This document shows, one piece after another, positions 27,944 through 37,678 of a stretch of DNA of 64,000 bases. Numbering within the stretch: the stretch's first letter is position 1; each line of letters opens with the position of its first letter. A program made the translations under genes and the position numbers. This stretch comes from JARYLZ01 sp964388275 (lineage in GTDB: Bacteria > Bacteroidota > Ignavibacteria > SZUA-365): contig CAYLZD010000007.1 in assembly GCA_964388275.1 (NCBI GenBank), forward strand, positions 89,707 to 153,706, given 5' to 3'. Under the pieces are notes generated by a model. The model was not told the DNA's origin. It worked only from the letters and a program-made list of their open reading frames with translations, and ran no database searches.

Positions 27944-28794
27944 TGAGCGCTTCCTTCGTCGATCTGCAATTCGAATACTCCGAGCAATCAGAGAAGTTGC
28001 AGGCGCTCCTGCTGATGCACGATCCGCTCGGTTTTTTTGAGGATGACGACTGCTGGCATTGTTATTTCAACAGGCAGCATTGGATCGACCGTGTCGCGCA
28101 AATCCTGCTTACTGAGATCCGGGCCGCTTTCCCGGATACGGTTTTCGCGCTTAAAGACCTGGAGAAGCGGAATTGGAACAAGGACTGGGAAGATAGCATA
28201 ACGCCTGTCCGCGCTTCTGAACGATTCATCATCGCGCCGTCGTGGAACGCGCAACCGGAGGAAGACGGCGCAATCGTGCTGATAATCGATCCTAAGATGT
28301 CGTTCGGCACCGGCTACCACGCGACAACACGTCTGATGTTGCGCCTGCTGGAGCGCCGCCTGCGCCCGGGCGACCGGGTGCTGGACGTGGGCGCCGGCAC
28401 GGGCGTGCTTTCCATAGCGGCCGCACTGCTGGGCGCCGGACGGGCCGTGGGCGTGGATACCGATGAATGGGCTTATGAAAACGCCCTCGAGAACCTAGAG
28501 CGCAACAGAGTCGCGGAAAAAGTGGAAATGCATCTCGGATCCATCGAACACGCCGCCGGAGTCTTCGATTTGGTGCTCGCAAACATCACACTTGCGGACA
28601 ACATTCGATTTCTGCCCGAGTTCCGGAAATTCATCGCTCCCGGAAGCCGGCTCGCTCTCTCGGGTTTTTATACGTCGGACCTTGATGCGTTCCGTTCCGC
28701 CGCTTCCGACTCAGGATTCCGAATTGTCGAGGAAATTTCCGAAGAAGAATGGTCGGCAGTGTTGCTCGAACCAGAGACCATATCGCTCCCGTGA
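27943..28794 (+). CDS. prmA: Ribosomal protein L11 methyltransferase
   Basis: PrmA trimethylates lysines of ribosomal protein L11. The 283-aa protein has the PrmA N-terminal substrate-recognition region, the hallmark DPKMSFGTGYHATTRLML, the SAM motif DVGAGTGVLSIAAALLGA and the DLVLANITLADNI motif IV. Its ATG overlaps the upstream stop (TGATG). It is a housekeeping gene placed between an exported enzyme and a Ppx/GppA phosphatase. Confidence 0.93.
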   Translation: MSASFVDLQFEYSEQSEKLQALLLMHDPLGFFEDDDCWHCYFNRQHWIDRVAQILLTEIRAAFPDTVFALKDLEKRNWNKDWEDSITPVRASERFIIAPSWNAQPEEDGAIVLIIDPKMSFGTGYHATTRLMLRLLERRLRPGDRVLDVGAGTGVLSIAAALLGAGRAVGVDTDEWAYENALENLERNRVAEKVEMHLGSIEHAAGVFDLVLANITLADNIRFLPEFRKFIAPGSRLALSGFYTSDLDAFRSAASDSGFRIVEEISEEEWSAVLLEPETISLP

Positions 28795-28817
28795 CGGATC
28801 AATAATCTGAATCCCGA

Positions 28818-29722
<905 letters not shown>

Positions 29723-29744
<22 letters not shown>

Positions 29745-30916
29745 AGCAGCAGCCTGACAGCTTTCACCAAAGCCTGCGCGGCTAGCAGAGACTCGTCGCG
29801 CTGCGTGTCTGCGCCGAATGAAATCCTCACGGTCGCGGCGGCCGTCATCTCGTCGTGACCGATTGCTTTCATCACATGGGACGGCGTCCCGGCGCCGGAA
29901 GTGCAGGCGCTGCCGCTCGAGATCTCGAATCCTTCGAGATCCATATTGACTGCAAGCAATTCCCCGTCGATTGGAAATGCGGAAGAAGGAAAAGAAATGC
30001 TGACAATTTGCGCGAGTTGTTGATGAATCCCGCCGTTTACGACGGCCGAAGGCAGCTCGGACAGGAGCAGGTCGAGAAACCCTCCGCGCAATTCTCTCCA
30101 ATGTTCGGCGCGCGAAGCCATCTCCGAGATCGATATCTCCAGCGCCGCCGCAAAGCCGACGGCGAGCGCGGCATTTTCCGTGCCGCCTCTCCTGCCGCGT
30201 TCTTGTGAGCCGCCGAGCATAAGGGGATCCGCGCGCAGGCCCGAGCGGATGTACAGGGCGCCAATCCCTTTCGGTCCGTTTGTTTTGTGAGCCGAGATTG
30301 AAACCAGATCGAAGGGTGCGGCATGGAGATCCAGCGGCAATTTCCCCACTGCCTGCACGGCGTCGGTATGAAAGATCGCGCCTCGTTCGCTAGCTGTCCC
30401 TGCGGTTTCGGCAACCGGATTTACAGCGCCGGTTTCGTTGTTCACATGCATCAGCGAGACGAAGCCCACATCATCGGCGCAAAGCTCGAGGAATGCCTCA
30501 GGTAATATCGACCCGTCCCGGCGCAAGGGCAGATATGCGACATCGAAATCCTCGAGCACTAGTTTCTCGATGGGATGCAGCACCGCATGATGCTCGGCCG
30601 CGGAAGTCAGCGCCTTCCGGCGTCCCCTGCGTCCGCTCTCCCGCGCGGCGATATGGAGAGCCAGATTGTCGGCTTCAGTGCCGCCGCTCGTGAAAACGAT
30701 CTCCGACGCCCGTGCCCCCAAGAGTCCGGCTATACGCTCGCGAGCCTGCTCCAGTACCACGCGGGCTCTTCTGCCGCGGGTGTGCAAAGAGGACGGATTT
30801 CCGTATTCATCCCGCAAGCAGGGCAGCATCGCGTCCAGAACCGCCGGATGCAGCGGAGTCGTGGAAGCATTATCGAGGTATACTCGCCGCACGGACGGGT
30901 GTGACTTCTCACTCAT
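29723..30916 (-). CDS. Cysteine desulfurase (NifS/IscS family)
   Basis: This PLP enzyme removes sulfur from cysteine for iron-sulfur clusters and thio-modification. The ATG at 30916 begins MSEKSHPSVRR followed by YLDNASTTPLHPAV. PLP Lys lies in SISAHKTNGPKGIGALY, the His in SAAEHHAVLHP, and the mobile active-site cysteine in ISSGSACTSGAGTPSHV. The extra SGAG after the Cys is like the short-loop IscS/NifS group. It is 397 aa. The upstream birA stop overlaps the start by eight bases. No IscU or SufU scaffold is adjacent. The longer open frame to 31042 overlaps birA and is rejected. Confidence 0.94.
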
Positions 30917-31688
30917 CACGGAACTCCCGGTTTTCATGGGTGGAGCGCAAGGAGACTTCACCCGCGTATACTGTTCTCGTGTTTCCGGCAGCGTCCTGTA
31001 CGAGTAGACCTCCGTCCGGAGCGATGCCGCGGGCGATCGCATCGACCGAGGCGCCGCCTTCCGTCACCCGCACAATTCCGCCCAACATGGGAGCACGTTT
31101 AATCCAGGCATCTATCACGCCTGCAGGACCCTCCGAGGACCACTTTGCGTACCATCTCTCGAGCGCGGAGGATATTCCGGTCAACAGCTCATCCCGGGAC
31201 CATTCGCGCCGAGTGAGAGCCGCCAGCGATACGGGTTTGACCGCGAAACCGCCTTCAAAATCCATTTGGTTCACGTTGACTCCGACACCAACTATCACTA
31301 CAGGCTTGGCCGAGACTGCGCTCTCGAGCAGCACACCGGCGAGTTTTTCAGAGCCCGCCATCACGTCATTCGGCCATTTCACCTGCGCCTCGACGCCGCA
31401 GAGCTCCTCCACGGCTTCACATATTACGACCGATGCCAGAAGTGACAAGGACGGCCAATCATCGAGTCCGCGACGCGGGTACAGGACCCAGGAAGCGAGA
31501 AGATTCCGGCCTGCCGGTGAGATCCATGATCGATCGAATCTTCCTCTCCCGGCCGTCTGATGATCGGCGGTCACGACCGATCCTTCCGGAGCGCCCTCCG
31601 CGGCGAAAATCCTCGCGCGCACATTAGTGGAGTCGGTTTCGAAAAAATGTCGCCTGGGCAATCCGAACATGTCAGGTTTAACCTCCAT
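30909..31688 (-). CDS. birA: Biotin--[acetyl-CoA-carboxylase] ligase
   Basis: The enzyme activates biotin with ATP and attaches it to carrier proteins of carboxylases. The signature ADHQTAGRGRFDRSWISPAGRNL is intact, with VKWPNDVMAGSEKLAGVLLE and GVGVNVNQ. There is no N-terminal helix-turn-helix, so it is a group I ligase without repressor function. An alternative ATG six codons in (31670) has GGAGG 11 bases upstream and may be the true start. It would serve the carboxyltransferase encoded at 20.8-22.4 kb. Confidence 0.94.
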   Translation of the reverse strand: MEVKPDMFGLPRRHFFETDSTNVRARIFAAEGAPEGSVVTADHQTAGRGRFDRSWISPAGRNLLASWVLYPRRGLDDWPSLSLLASVVICEAVEELCGVEAQVKWPNDVMAGSEKLAGVLLESAVSAKPVVIVGVGVNVNQMDFEGGFAVKPVSLAALTRREWSRDELLTGISSALERWYAKWSSEGPAGVIDAWIKRAPMLGGIVRVTEGGASVDAIARGIAPDGGLLVQDAAGNTRTVYAGEVSLRSTHENREFRDE

Positions 31689-31808
31689 AAAACGTCATAT
31701 AATCGTGCGAAAGAAGGAATGCGGACATACGCGAACCTGCGCAAGATAGGAATATGAAAAGCGCGGGAACAGTCCGGCGCGGGTGAACGTTGTGTATGCT
31801 GAAATTCC

Positions 31809-31839
31809 TTGTTTTTTCAAGCAGTAACGAGTAGCTTGA
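31809..31839 (+). promoter_or_regulatory. Candidate Bacteroidota-type promoter with internal inverted repeat
   Basis: TTG (31809-31811), a 20-base spacer and TAGCTTGA (31832-31839) fit the -33/-7 pattern with two mismatches. Between them lies the left arm of a perfect 8-bp inverted repeat, whose right arm covers the -7 element. Confidence 0.36.
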
Positions 31840-31841
31840 AA
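31815..31841 (+). repeat. 8-bp inverted repeat, possible operator
   Basis: TTTCAAGC (31815-31822) and GCTTGAAA (31834-31841) are perfect inverted repeats separated by 11 bases. A second, weaker stem (CTCGAC 31855-31860 and GTCGAG 31873-31878) follows. The repeat overlaps the promoter candidate above, so a repressor site is plausible. Confidence 0.4.
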
Positions 31842-31973
31842 GCGCCCATGAAGGCTCGACAATCAGGAAACAGTCGAGTTGCATCGGTGAGACCGGAGTA
31901 ATGCATCGTATTAAGCGCTCCGACGATATAACGACCGCCATTTTCCGAACCTGACACAAAAGCAGAGGTTTTC

Positions 31974-34900
31974 ATGACCAAAGTTACATCATTTTTCCTG
32001 GGGGTTGCGCTCTTCTTGGCGGGTGATCTATCCTTCGCCCAGTTCGGTGTAGTGATATATTCAGGCCAAGGTTCCGCGGATCTTTACATGGGCAAGCTGA
32101 CGGATCCGAACTTCACGAAGGTGGAGTTCTGGCGCGGCGCAAAGAAACTCGGCGAAATCGTGCAAGGAGGTCCCAACGGCGGCATCGTCACCGATTACGG
32201 GCTCCAGAAAGGCAACACCTACCAGTACGAGTTCCGTGCGTTTCGAACTGCGGGAGGCACCATGCAGTCGTCCGTCTCCGGAGGTTTCGTATGGGGAGGC
32301 GACATCAGAGGACTTCTGACCCGCAAGGATTCAGTGTCGATAAAGACCGACCTGGTCGACAGCGTCTTCATCTATCCCGGAGGTCCGGTCAATCCCGAAG
32401 TCAGTGTGCCGGGCGGCGAGTTGCATTTCGCTAACGGGTGCCAGCTGTCATACAGCGTCGCGATGTCGGGCAAGGTATCCGGCATTGTCGTCCTGAACAC
32501 GGAGGACCCGCAGTTCCCTCCCGGAAAGGTTTCTTCCTCCGGCGGACAGCTCAAGGATCTGAACATCCTGTGTTACGGACAGGCGAATCCGATTAACGGC
32601 CTTACAATGATCGGCGGGAATCTCGTCATCTACAACCAGTATGAATGCAACATGTCCGGCTGCACGCTGGATTGGCTTACGGATCAGGGCCGCTTCGATT
32701 TTGCCATGGTCGATTCGAAGCATTTCACCATAAAGGCATCCACCACCCTTGTGAAGAACACCAGCCAGCTTCTCGGCTGCGCCACGGCCGACAAGATGAC
32801 GGTCGACTACGACGCCACCATGTCCGCGTCCTTCGTCTCCAACTCCGAATTCCGCAACAACGGCCAGTTGCTGTTGCGGCCGTTCAACGAGCCCACCGCG
32901 TGCCGCACATCGCGCTTCCGGGGCGGAACGAGCAACTCCAGCATCACCATCGGCAATAAATCGGTCGTGGAATACAACGTGATGGAACCGGCGACGACGC
33001 TCACCTTGTCCTCCGTGGGCGGAGGCTTCGATTCGGCCGACGTCGCGGACGTGCACATCAATTTCAACGAGTTCCAGCGCGACGGAAACATGTCGACGAT
33101 AATCTCAACGATCAGAGTCGACACCATCGACGTGACGCGCAATTACTGGGGGCAGTGCAACGGGCCTCTCTACGGGGAACGCGGAGGACGCGCCGCGCAC
33201 TTCGATCCTTTTCTCCGCGTCAAGTATCCCGAAACATCTTACTGGTTCGATGTCGGCCCAGACAAGAAATCCATTATCGCTGACGGAGAGGACGTCGTCA
33301 CATTTACCGGCCATTTCTGGAATGTGCTCGATGAGACCGATTCCGCCGGCGCCACAGTCGACTACCTGGTTCGCTGTCTCGGCCAGGAGGTTTCTTCAGG
33401 CGTGCTGACCATGGACGCAAACGGCATGTGCACGCTGCCGATCCAGCTGGGAGTCGAATTCCGGACCGCCATAACACTCGAAGTGTACTTCAAAAGCATA
33501 CAGTGCATCGACCAGACCTTCCTTATCGCGGTCGGCCAGCCCGCCGGATCCGATCTGACCGTCGAGGAAGCCGATGTCATACAGACAATACTCGGAGAGT
33601 CGCATCTCATAGCCGGCAAGCCTTTCCTCGTCAGGGCCACTATCACGGCCGAGGAACCGGTGACGGCGAAATTCCCCGTGCATGTCAAGGTTAACGGAAG
33701 CGTTTACGATACGTTCTATGTGTTCGACAAGAAGAATCTGGGCGTGCAATACGAACTCATGAATCCGATGACTTCGATTTCGCTGCCGCGCGCCGAAGCG
33801 CCGCAGTTGTACTTCCCGATCGACGGCACCGGACTTGCGCCGGGAGATATGACCGTCGAAATCATCGTGGATCCCCCGGACGCGCAGAATCCGAAGGGCG
33901 TTATCGTCGAACCGATAGAAACCAACAACACCTTTAACGTGCCTATCACCCTCAAGACATCTGCATGGGGCAACGAGGGAGGCGACGACTTCAAAGTCTT
34001 CGTTCAACCGTTCGAGACATTCCCGCAGAACCGCATCCAGTTCCTGACCCGCACGGCCGACACGACGCGCAATTTCATGGGAATGGCATGGCCGATGACC
34101 GCCGAGCAGGTGAGTTTCACCACGGCGCCCTCCGTCGCGAACTATTCCTGGATCCACCCGGATACACTTCTCAAGGAGACCTGGCAGTATTATCTGATGA
34201 AATCCTACAAGCAGATGCGCATCGCGTATCCGGAATACGACCGTTACATATTCGCCGTCAATCCGGACTGGTTCGGCGAAAGACTGCATCCCGAATTTTT
34301 CAAGCATAACCTGTCGCAGACTCTGAGTTGGTCGGGGATCTACGATCTCATGCTTGTCAGCGGTCAAAGCTACAAATACCTGGCGCACACCCTGGGTCAT
34401 TCATTCGGATTGCGCAGGCACGACCTGGGCATCGAGCATGAGGACATGCAGGAAGAATACTACAACTATTTCGTCGGCAAGGAAATTTACGATGCTGTGG
34501 ATCCATTCGGCCGCCGCGTCATACACGACGGTCTGAACAATGTGGTGGGTTACAGGCAGAAAGCGCTCTGTTACATGGGGAATTCGCGGATACCCAGCGA
34601 ATCCTATCGCTTCACCATGTGGACCTGCAATGTAGACTACAAGAAACTCCAGACGGAATTCTCCAAGCTGCGCGCGGAAAATGGAGGGCTCAGGAAAACG
34701 GCGGTCGCAAAAGCGCTCCTTATCGAGGGCAATGTCGACAGCACAACGCACTCTTTCACTTTCGGACCCTGGGTAACGCTGAACAACGCTACCCCATCCA
34801 ACATGGTCGATCCTCAGTACGCGACTCACATATTCCGCACGCTCGACGGCAGCGGTACGGAGCTGCACCGCTATTACTACAGGCCCACATTCAGATCCCT

Positions 34901-35612
34901 GGGTCTCGACGAGGGCGCAGAACCGCCGATGATGGAGAAAGAACACTTCGCATTCGTGATGCCGCTCGCCGACGGTGCGCGAAAAGTGGTTGTCGAAAGC
35001 GACGGGCAGATAGTTGCCGAACGGCTGATTTCGGCTAACGCGCCGGTCGTGCGTTTCGTGTACCCGACCGACGGCATGAACGTGCCCGAGGGCGGATCCT
35101 TCACGGCCACATGGAACGCCACCGACGCGGACGGCGACACGGAGTTCTGGTACACGGTGTATTTCAGCCGCGATCGCGGCAATACCTGGGAGCTGGTGGC
35201 TTTCGAGACCACGGAAACCCAGGCCATAATACTGGCGCCGAAAGGAAACAACTACATGCTCCGCATAATCGGAAGCGATGGAATATTGACAGGAACCGAT
35301 CAGATCACGTTCAATATTCTGACATCGGCTGAAAATGTTCCCGAACCCGGCATCTTTACGCTGCATCAGAATTACCCAAATCCTTTCAATCCATCAACAA
35401 CTCTGCGTTACGAAGTGCCTCGCAGCGCTCATGTGGCAGTTGAAGTTTTTGACGCTCTCGGCCGTCCGGTTGAAGTGCTTATCGACGGCAGACATGAGCC
35501 CGGCACGTATACGGTGGTCTTCGATGCCGCTGATCGTCCGAGCGGAATCTATACCGCGGTTCTTCGCAGCGGTGACGCCGTCAGAACCGTGCGGATGACT
35601 CTGTCGAAATAA
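31974..35612 (+). CDS. Large T9SS-secreted protein with metzincin-like domain lacking the catalytic Glu
   Basis: The 1212-aa protein has a signal peptide with predicted cleavage at SFA|QFGV. Residues about 100-400 contain short beta repeats (for example NSEFRNNGQLLLRP, VDTIDVTRNYWGQCNGPLYGE) like right-handed parallel beta-helix proteins. Two CARDB-like domains appear around 420-670. A metzincin-like domain follows: HTLGHSFGLRRH (His805, His809, His816) keeps the three zinc histidines and Gly of HExxHxxGxxH but has Thr806 in place of the catalytic Glu; ALCYMGN with Met868 resembles a Met-turn. A fibronectin-like part precedes HQNYPNPFNPSTTLRY, a consensus T9SS type A domain. It is probably a surface or secreted binding protein rather than an ordinary protease. 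Confidence 0.85.
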   Translation: MTKVTSFFLGVALFLAGDLSFAQFGVVIYSGQGSADLYMGKLTDPNFTKVEFWRGAKKLGEIVQGGPNGGIVTDYGLQKGNTYQYEFRAFRTAGGTMQSSVSGGFVWGGDIRGLLTRKDSVSIKTDLVDSVFIYPGGPVNPEVSVPGGELHFANGCQLSYSVAMSGKVSGIVVLNTEDPQFPPGKVSSSGGQLKDLNILCYGQANPINGLTMIGGNLVIYNQYECNMSGCTLDWLTDQGRFDFAMVDSKHFTIKASTTLVKNTSQLLGCATADKMTVDYDATMSASFVSNSEFRNNGQLLLRPFNEPTACRTSRFRGGTSNSSITIGNKSVVEYNVMEPATTLTLSSVGGGFDSADVADVHINFNEFQRDGNMSTIISTIRVDTIDVTRNYWGQCNGPLYGERGGRAAHFDPFLRVKYPETSYWFDVGPDKKSIIADGEDVVTFTGHFWNVLDETDSAGATVDYLVRCLGQEVSSGVLTMDANGMCTLPIQLGVEFRTAITLEVYFKSIQCIDQTFLIAVGQPAGSDLTVEEADVIQTILGESHLIAGKPFLVRATITAEEPVTAKFPVHVKVNGSVYDTFYVFDKKNLGVQYELMNPMTSISLPRAEAPQLYFPIDGTGLAPGDMTVEIIVDPPDAQNPKGVIVEPIETNNTFNVPITLKTSAWGNEGGDDFKVFVQPFETFPQNRIQFLTRTADTTRNFMGMAWPMTAEQVSFTTAPSVANYSWIHPDTLLKETWQYYLMKSYKQMRIAYPEYDRYIFAVNPDWFGERLHPEFFKHNLSQTLSWSGIYDLMLVSGQSYKYLAHTLGHSFGLRRHDLGIEHEDMQEEYYNYFVGKEIYDAVDPFGRRVIHDGLNNVVGYRQKALCYMGNSRIPSESYRFTMWTCNVDYKKLQTEFSKLRAENGGLRKTAVAKALLIEGNVDSTTHSFTFGPWVTLNNATPSNMVDPQYATHIFRTLDGSGTELHRYYYRPTFRSLGLDEGAEPPMMEKEHFAFVMPLADGARKVVVESDGQIVAERLISANAPVVRFVYPTDGMNVPEGGSFTATWNATDADGDTEFWYTVYFSRDRGNTWELVAFETTETQAIILAPKGNNYMLRIIGSDGILTGTDQITFNILTSAENVPEPGIFTLHQNYPNPFNPSTTLRYEVPRSAHVAVEVFDALGRPVEVLIDGRHEPGTYTVVFDAADRPSGIYTAVLRSGDAVRTVRMTLSK

Positions 35613-35637
35613 GGCCCGCGGAATGTTCTCTATTCGG

Positions 35638-35660
35638 AGGAGGGCCCGCAAGGCCCTCCT
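35638..35660 (+). terminator. Stem-loop terminator candidate
   Basis: AGGAGGGCC and GGCCCTCCT form a perfect 9-bp stem around a CGCAA loop, 26 bases after the stop of the T9SS protein gene. The downstream T tract is very short, so termination may be partial. Confidence 0.55.
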
Positions 35661-35754
35661 TCCATTATATGCCGGTGTGGATGTCGAGTTCCCAAATGTG
35701 CACGTCCCCTGCCGCGTGTTTTCAAATCCGCACGGCTATGGGAATGAAATGCAC

Positions 35755-35778
35755 AGCTGCGGAAGCCATCCGCGAGCT
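35755..35778. promoter_or_regulatory. Palindrome, possible activator-binding site
   Basis: AGCT-GCGGA-agcca-TCCGC-g-AGCT is a near-perfect inverted repeat of 24 bases. It lies about 48 bases upstream of a sigma-54-like -24 element, where enhancer-binding proteins of the NtrC family commonly bind. An A-rich stretch separates the two. Confidence 0.4.
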
Positions 35779-35825
35779 ATGGTCTCAAATCATGCAAAAA
35801 ATCGGCAATGGGAATCTCCCGATAA

Positions 35826-35841
35826 CGGCATGATTCTTGCA
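35826..35841 (+). promoter_or_regulatory. Sigma-54 (-24/-12) promoter candidate
   Basis: CGGCAT, five bases, then TTGCA gives the invariant GG-N10-GC spacing and nine of eleven matches to TGGCAC-N5-TTGCA. Transcription would start near 35852, about 21 bases before the ATG at 35873. Two sigma-54 activators are encoded in the window. Confidence 0.5.
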
Positions 35842-35872
35842 TTACATCTGGCGAGATGAAAGGAGTGAAAAC

Positions 35873-36133
35873 ATGTTAAAGGAAAGATTCGATCTGGTTG
35901 CACATTTGCATGACAGCATTGTTGCTTTCGAAACGGAGCGCGGCATCAACGCGCAGGCGGTTGTGCTCTCCCCTGCCGCCTTTTCCTGGCTGGTCACGGT
36001 ATTCAGCGAGGATGCGAGATATTTTGGGGTCTCGCCGATAGATTACGACAAATGGACTTACAATACGAATACCGGCTCGGTCAGTATCATCATCGATGAA
36101 ACCGCCGACAATTTCGATGTGCGAGTCATGTGA
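35873..36133 (+). CDS. Small conserved-looking protein of unknown function
   Basis: The 86-aa product has a strong AGGAG ribosome site seven to nine bases before the ATG, unusual in this window where such sites are often weak. The sequence mixes an N-terminal amphipathic helix (LKERFDLVAHLHDSIVAFETERG) with predicted beta segments and an acidic end (IDETADNFDVRVM). No signal peptide, cysteine pair or known motif is seen; it should be cytoplasmic. It stands alone, preceded by a palindrome and a sigma-54-like promoter. No function is assigned. Confidence 0.72.
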   Translation: MLKERFDLVAHLHDSIVAFETERGINAQAVVLSPAAFSWLVTVFSEDARYFGVSPIDYDKWTYNTNTGSVSIIIDETADNFDVRVM

Positions 36134-36230
36134 TTCATCGCATCCACCCGAGACGCTGAACTTCCGATCGCATCCCAACCGTTGCTTGCACGAGGACTCA
36201 TTCAACGAACGCTTCCGCCGGCGAAGCAGG

Positions 36231-37661
36231 TTAAAAAGGAGATATTATCTCCAGTCGATCGCCGTATTTTTTCCGCAGAGCGTTGGAAAACATCTTCGCG
36301 TTGCCCCAAACAACTATCGTCGCCTTGTCTGAAGAGATAAGGCGGGCGGCGGTTCTTTTAACATCCTCCGCGCCGACCTTGTCAATTACAGAAGGAAACG
36401 CCTCCAGATCTTCTTGTTTCAGATCGAACAGAACCATGTCGATGAGCTGCTCGAGCATCCGGCGGTTCGTAGCGTATAAAAGCGGATAGTCCTCGGCCAG
36501 AATTCTCCTCGCGTAGCGCAATTCCTCCGGTGTCACCGCTCGATCCGCCATCGACGTAATGCTTTCCTCGATCCAGATGAGCGTGCTGTCCACCCTCGAC
36601 GCTGGCGCGGAGCCACCCGCAATCAGCCAGCCGCCCTCTTTAAAAACGCCGAGCGACGAGAAAAAGGATGGCATAACATAATGTTCGCCCCATAGCGATC
36701 GATGCAGGCGCGACTGCGCGTCTCCGCCGAATATCTGGTTCATGACCAACAAAGTGGGAAAATCGCCGTGCGCTCGGTTTGGAATGCGAAAACCCACGCG
36801 GATTTGAGCAAATCGCGAGGTCGAATCGTCAACAAGCACTACGCGCCCCGCGCCCGTTCTTCTGCTGGCCTGTTTTCCGGACGCCGGTTTTTCCGATCTG
36901 GACCAAGCCCCGAAACGATCCTCGAGAAGAACGCGCAGCGGCCGGTACTCGATATTGCCTGCTATGACAAGGGTGGCCTTCTCGGGTCTGTATCGGGTAT
37001 CGAAAAACCTCTGCGCGTCATTCAGCGAAATCCGCTCGAAATCGGCCGCCGTGCCTGCCTGCGGCCTTGCAAGAGCGTGGCCCTCGCCGAACAGCCGCGC
37101 CAACAGAATTCTCGTAGCCTCTTCCGCTGGATTGCGGCGGGTGGCCGACAAGCCGGAAAGCATGCGCTTGCGCTCGGCCTGAAATTCGAATTCCGTGAAA
37201 CGGCTGTTCATACAGATGTCCGCCAGGATGTCCAATGATTGTCTGAAATTCCTTGAAAGTGTGCGCAGGTAGATCTGGGAATAGTCGTATGTGGTGCTGG
37301 AGGAAATGGCGGCGCCTAACCGAGAAATATCCGAAGCTATTCCCGCCCTCGTGCGCATGGATGTGCCGCTGAAAAGGAGCTTACCGCTCAATAAAGCCAA
37401 TCCCGGCAGTGAATCCGGTTCGCTGACTGCGCCTGCGTCGAACATCATGTTGATCTCGATCAGAGGAAGGTCGCTTGTCCTGACATGTATGATTTTCAGT
37501 CCGTTCTGAAGTGAATCCTTCGTCAAGGCTGGAAATCGCCATGACGAAACGGGGACCTTGGGGCTAGATGCGCCGCGGCGTTTTTTCTGGGCGACGGCCT
37601 GTTCAGGAACGAGGACAGTCGCCGCCAGAAGAAACAGGATCAATAATCCGCGCGCAGACAT
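36231..37661 (-). CDS. M16-family peptidase homologue lacking the zinc motif, exported
   Basis: The 476-aa protein has a signal peptide with likely cleavage at AVA|QKKR. It matches the two-domain M16 fold: NGLKIIHVRTSDLPLIEINMMFDAGA at the N-terminus and YRPEKATLVIAGNIEYRPLRVLLEDRFG at the domain end. Where active M16 enzymes have HxxEH, this protein reads GLALLSGKLLFSGT (residues 86-99), so His, Glu and His are replaced by Leu89, Gly92 and Lys93. It is therefore like the non-catalytic subunit of M16 heterodimers, but no catalytic partner is adjacent. The start is the ATG at 37661 with GGAAAG just upstream; the longer frame to 38096 overlaps lgt. Confidence 0.88.
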   Translation of the reverse strand: MSARGLLILFLLAATVLVPEQAVAQKKRRGASSPKVPVSSWRFPALTKDSLQNGLKIIHVRTSDLPLIEINMMFDAGAVSEPDSLPGLALLSGKLLFSGTSMRTRAGIASDISRLGAAISSSTTYDYSQIYLRTLSRNFRQSLDILADICMNSRFTEFEFQAERKRMLSGLSATRRNPAEEATRILLARLFGEGHALARPQAGTAADFERISLNDAQRFFDTRYRPEKATLVIAGNIEYRPLRVLLEDRFGAWSRSEKPASGKQASRRTGAGRVVLVDDSTSRFAQIRVGFRIPNRAHGDFPTLLVMNQIFGGDAQSRLHRSLWGEHYVMPSFFSSLGVFKEGGWLIAGGSAPASRVDSTLIWIEESITSMADRAVTPEELRYARRILAEDYPLLYATNRRMLEQLIDMVLFDLKQEDLEAFPSVIDKVGAEDVKRTAARLISSDKATIVVWGNAKMFSNALRKKYGDRLEIISPF

Positions 37662-37678
37662 GCACTTTCCATATGTGT

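Noticed and set aside
30917..31042. Longer cysteine desulfurase start
   Set aside because: The extension lies inside birA and has no family similarity; the ATG at 30916 begins just before the conserved YLDNAS motif.
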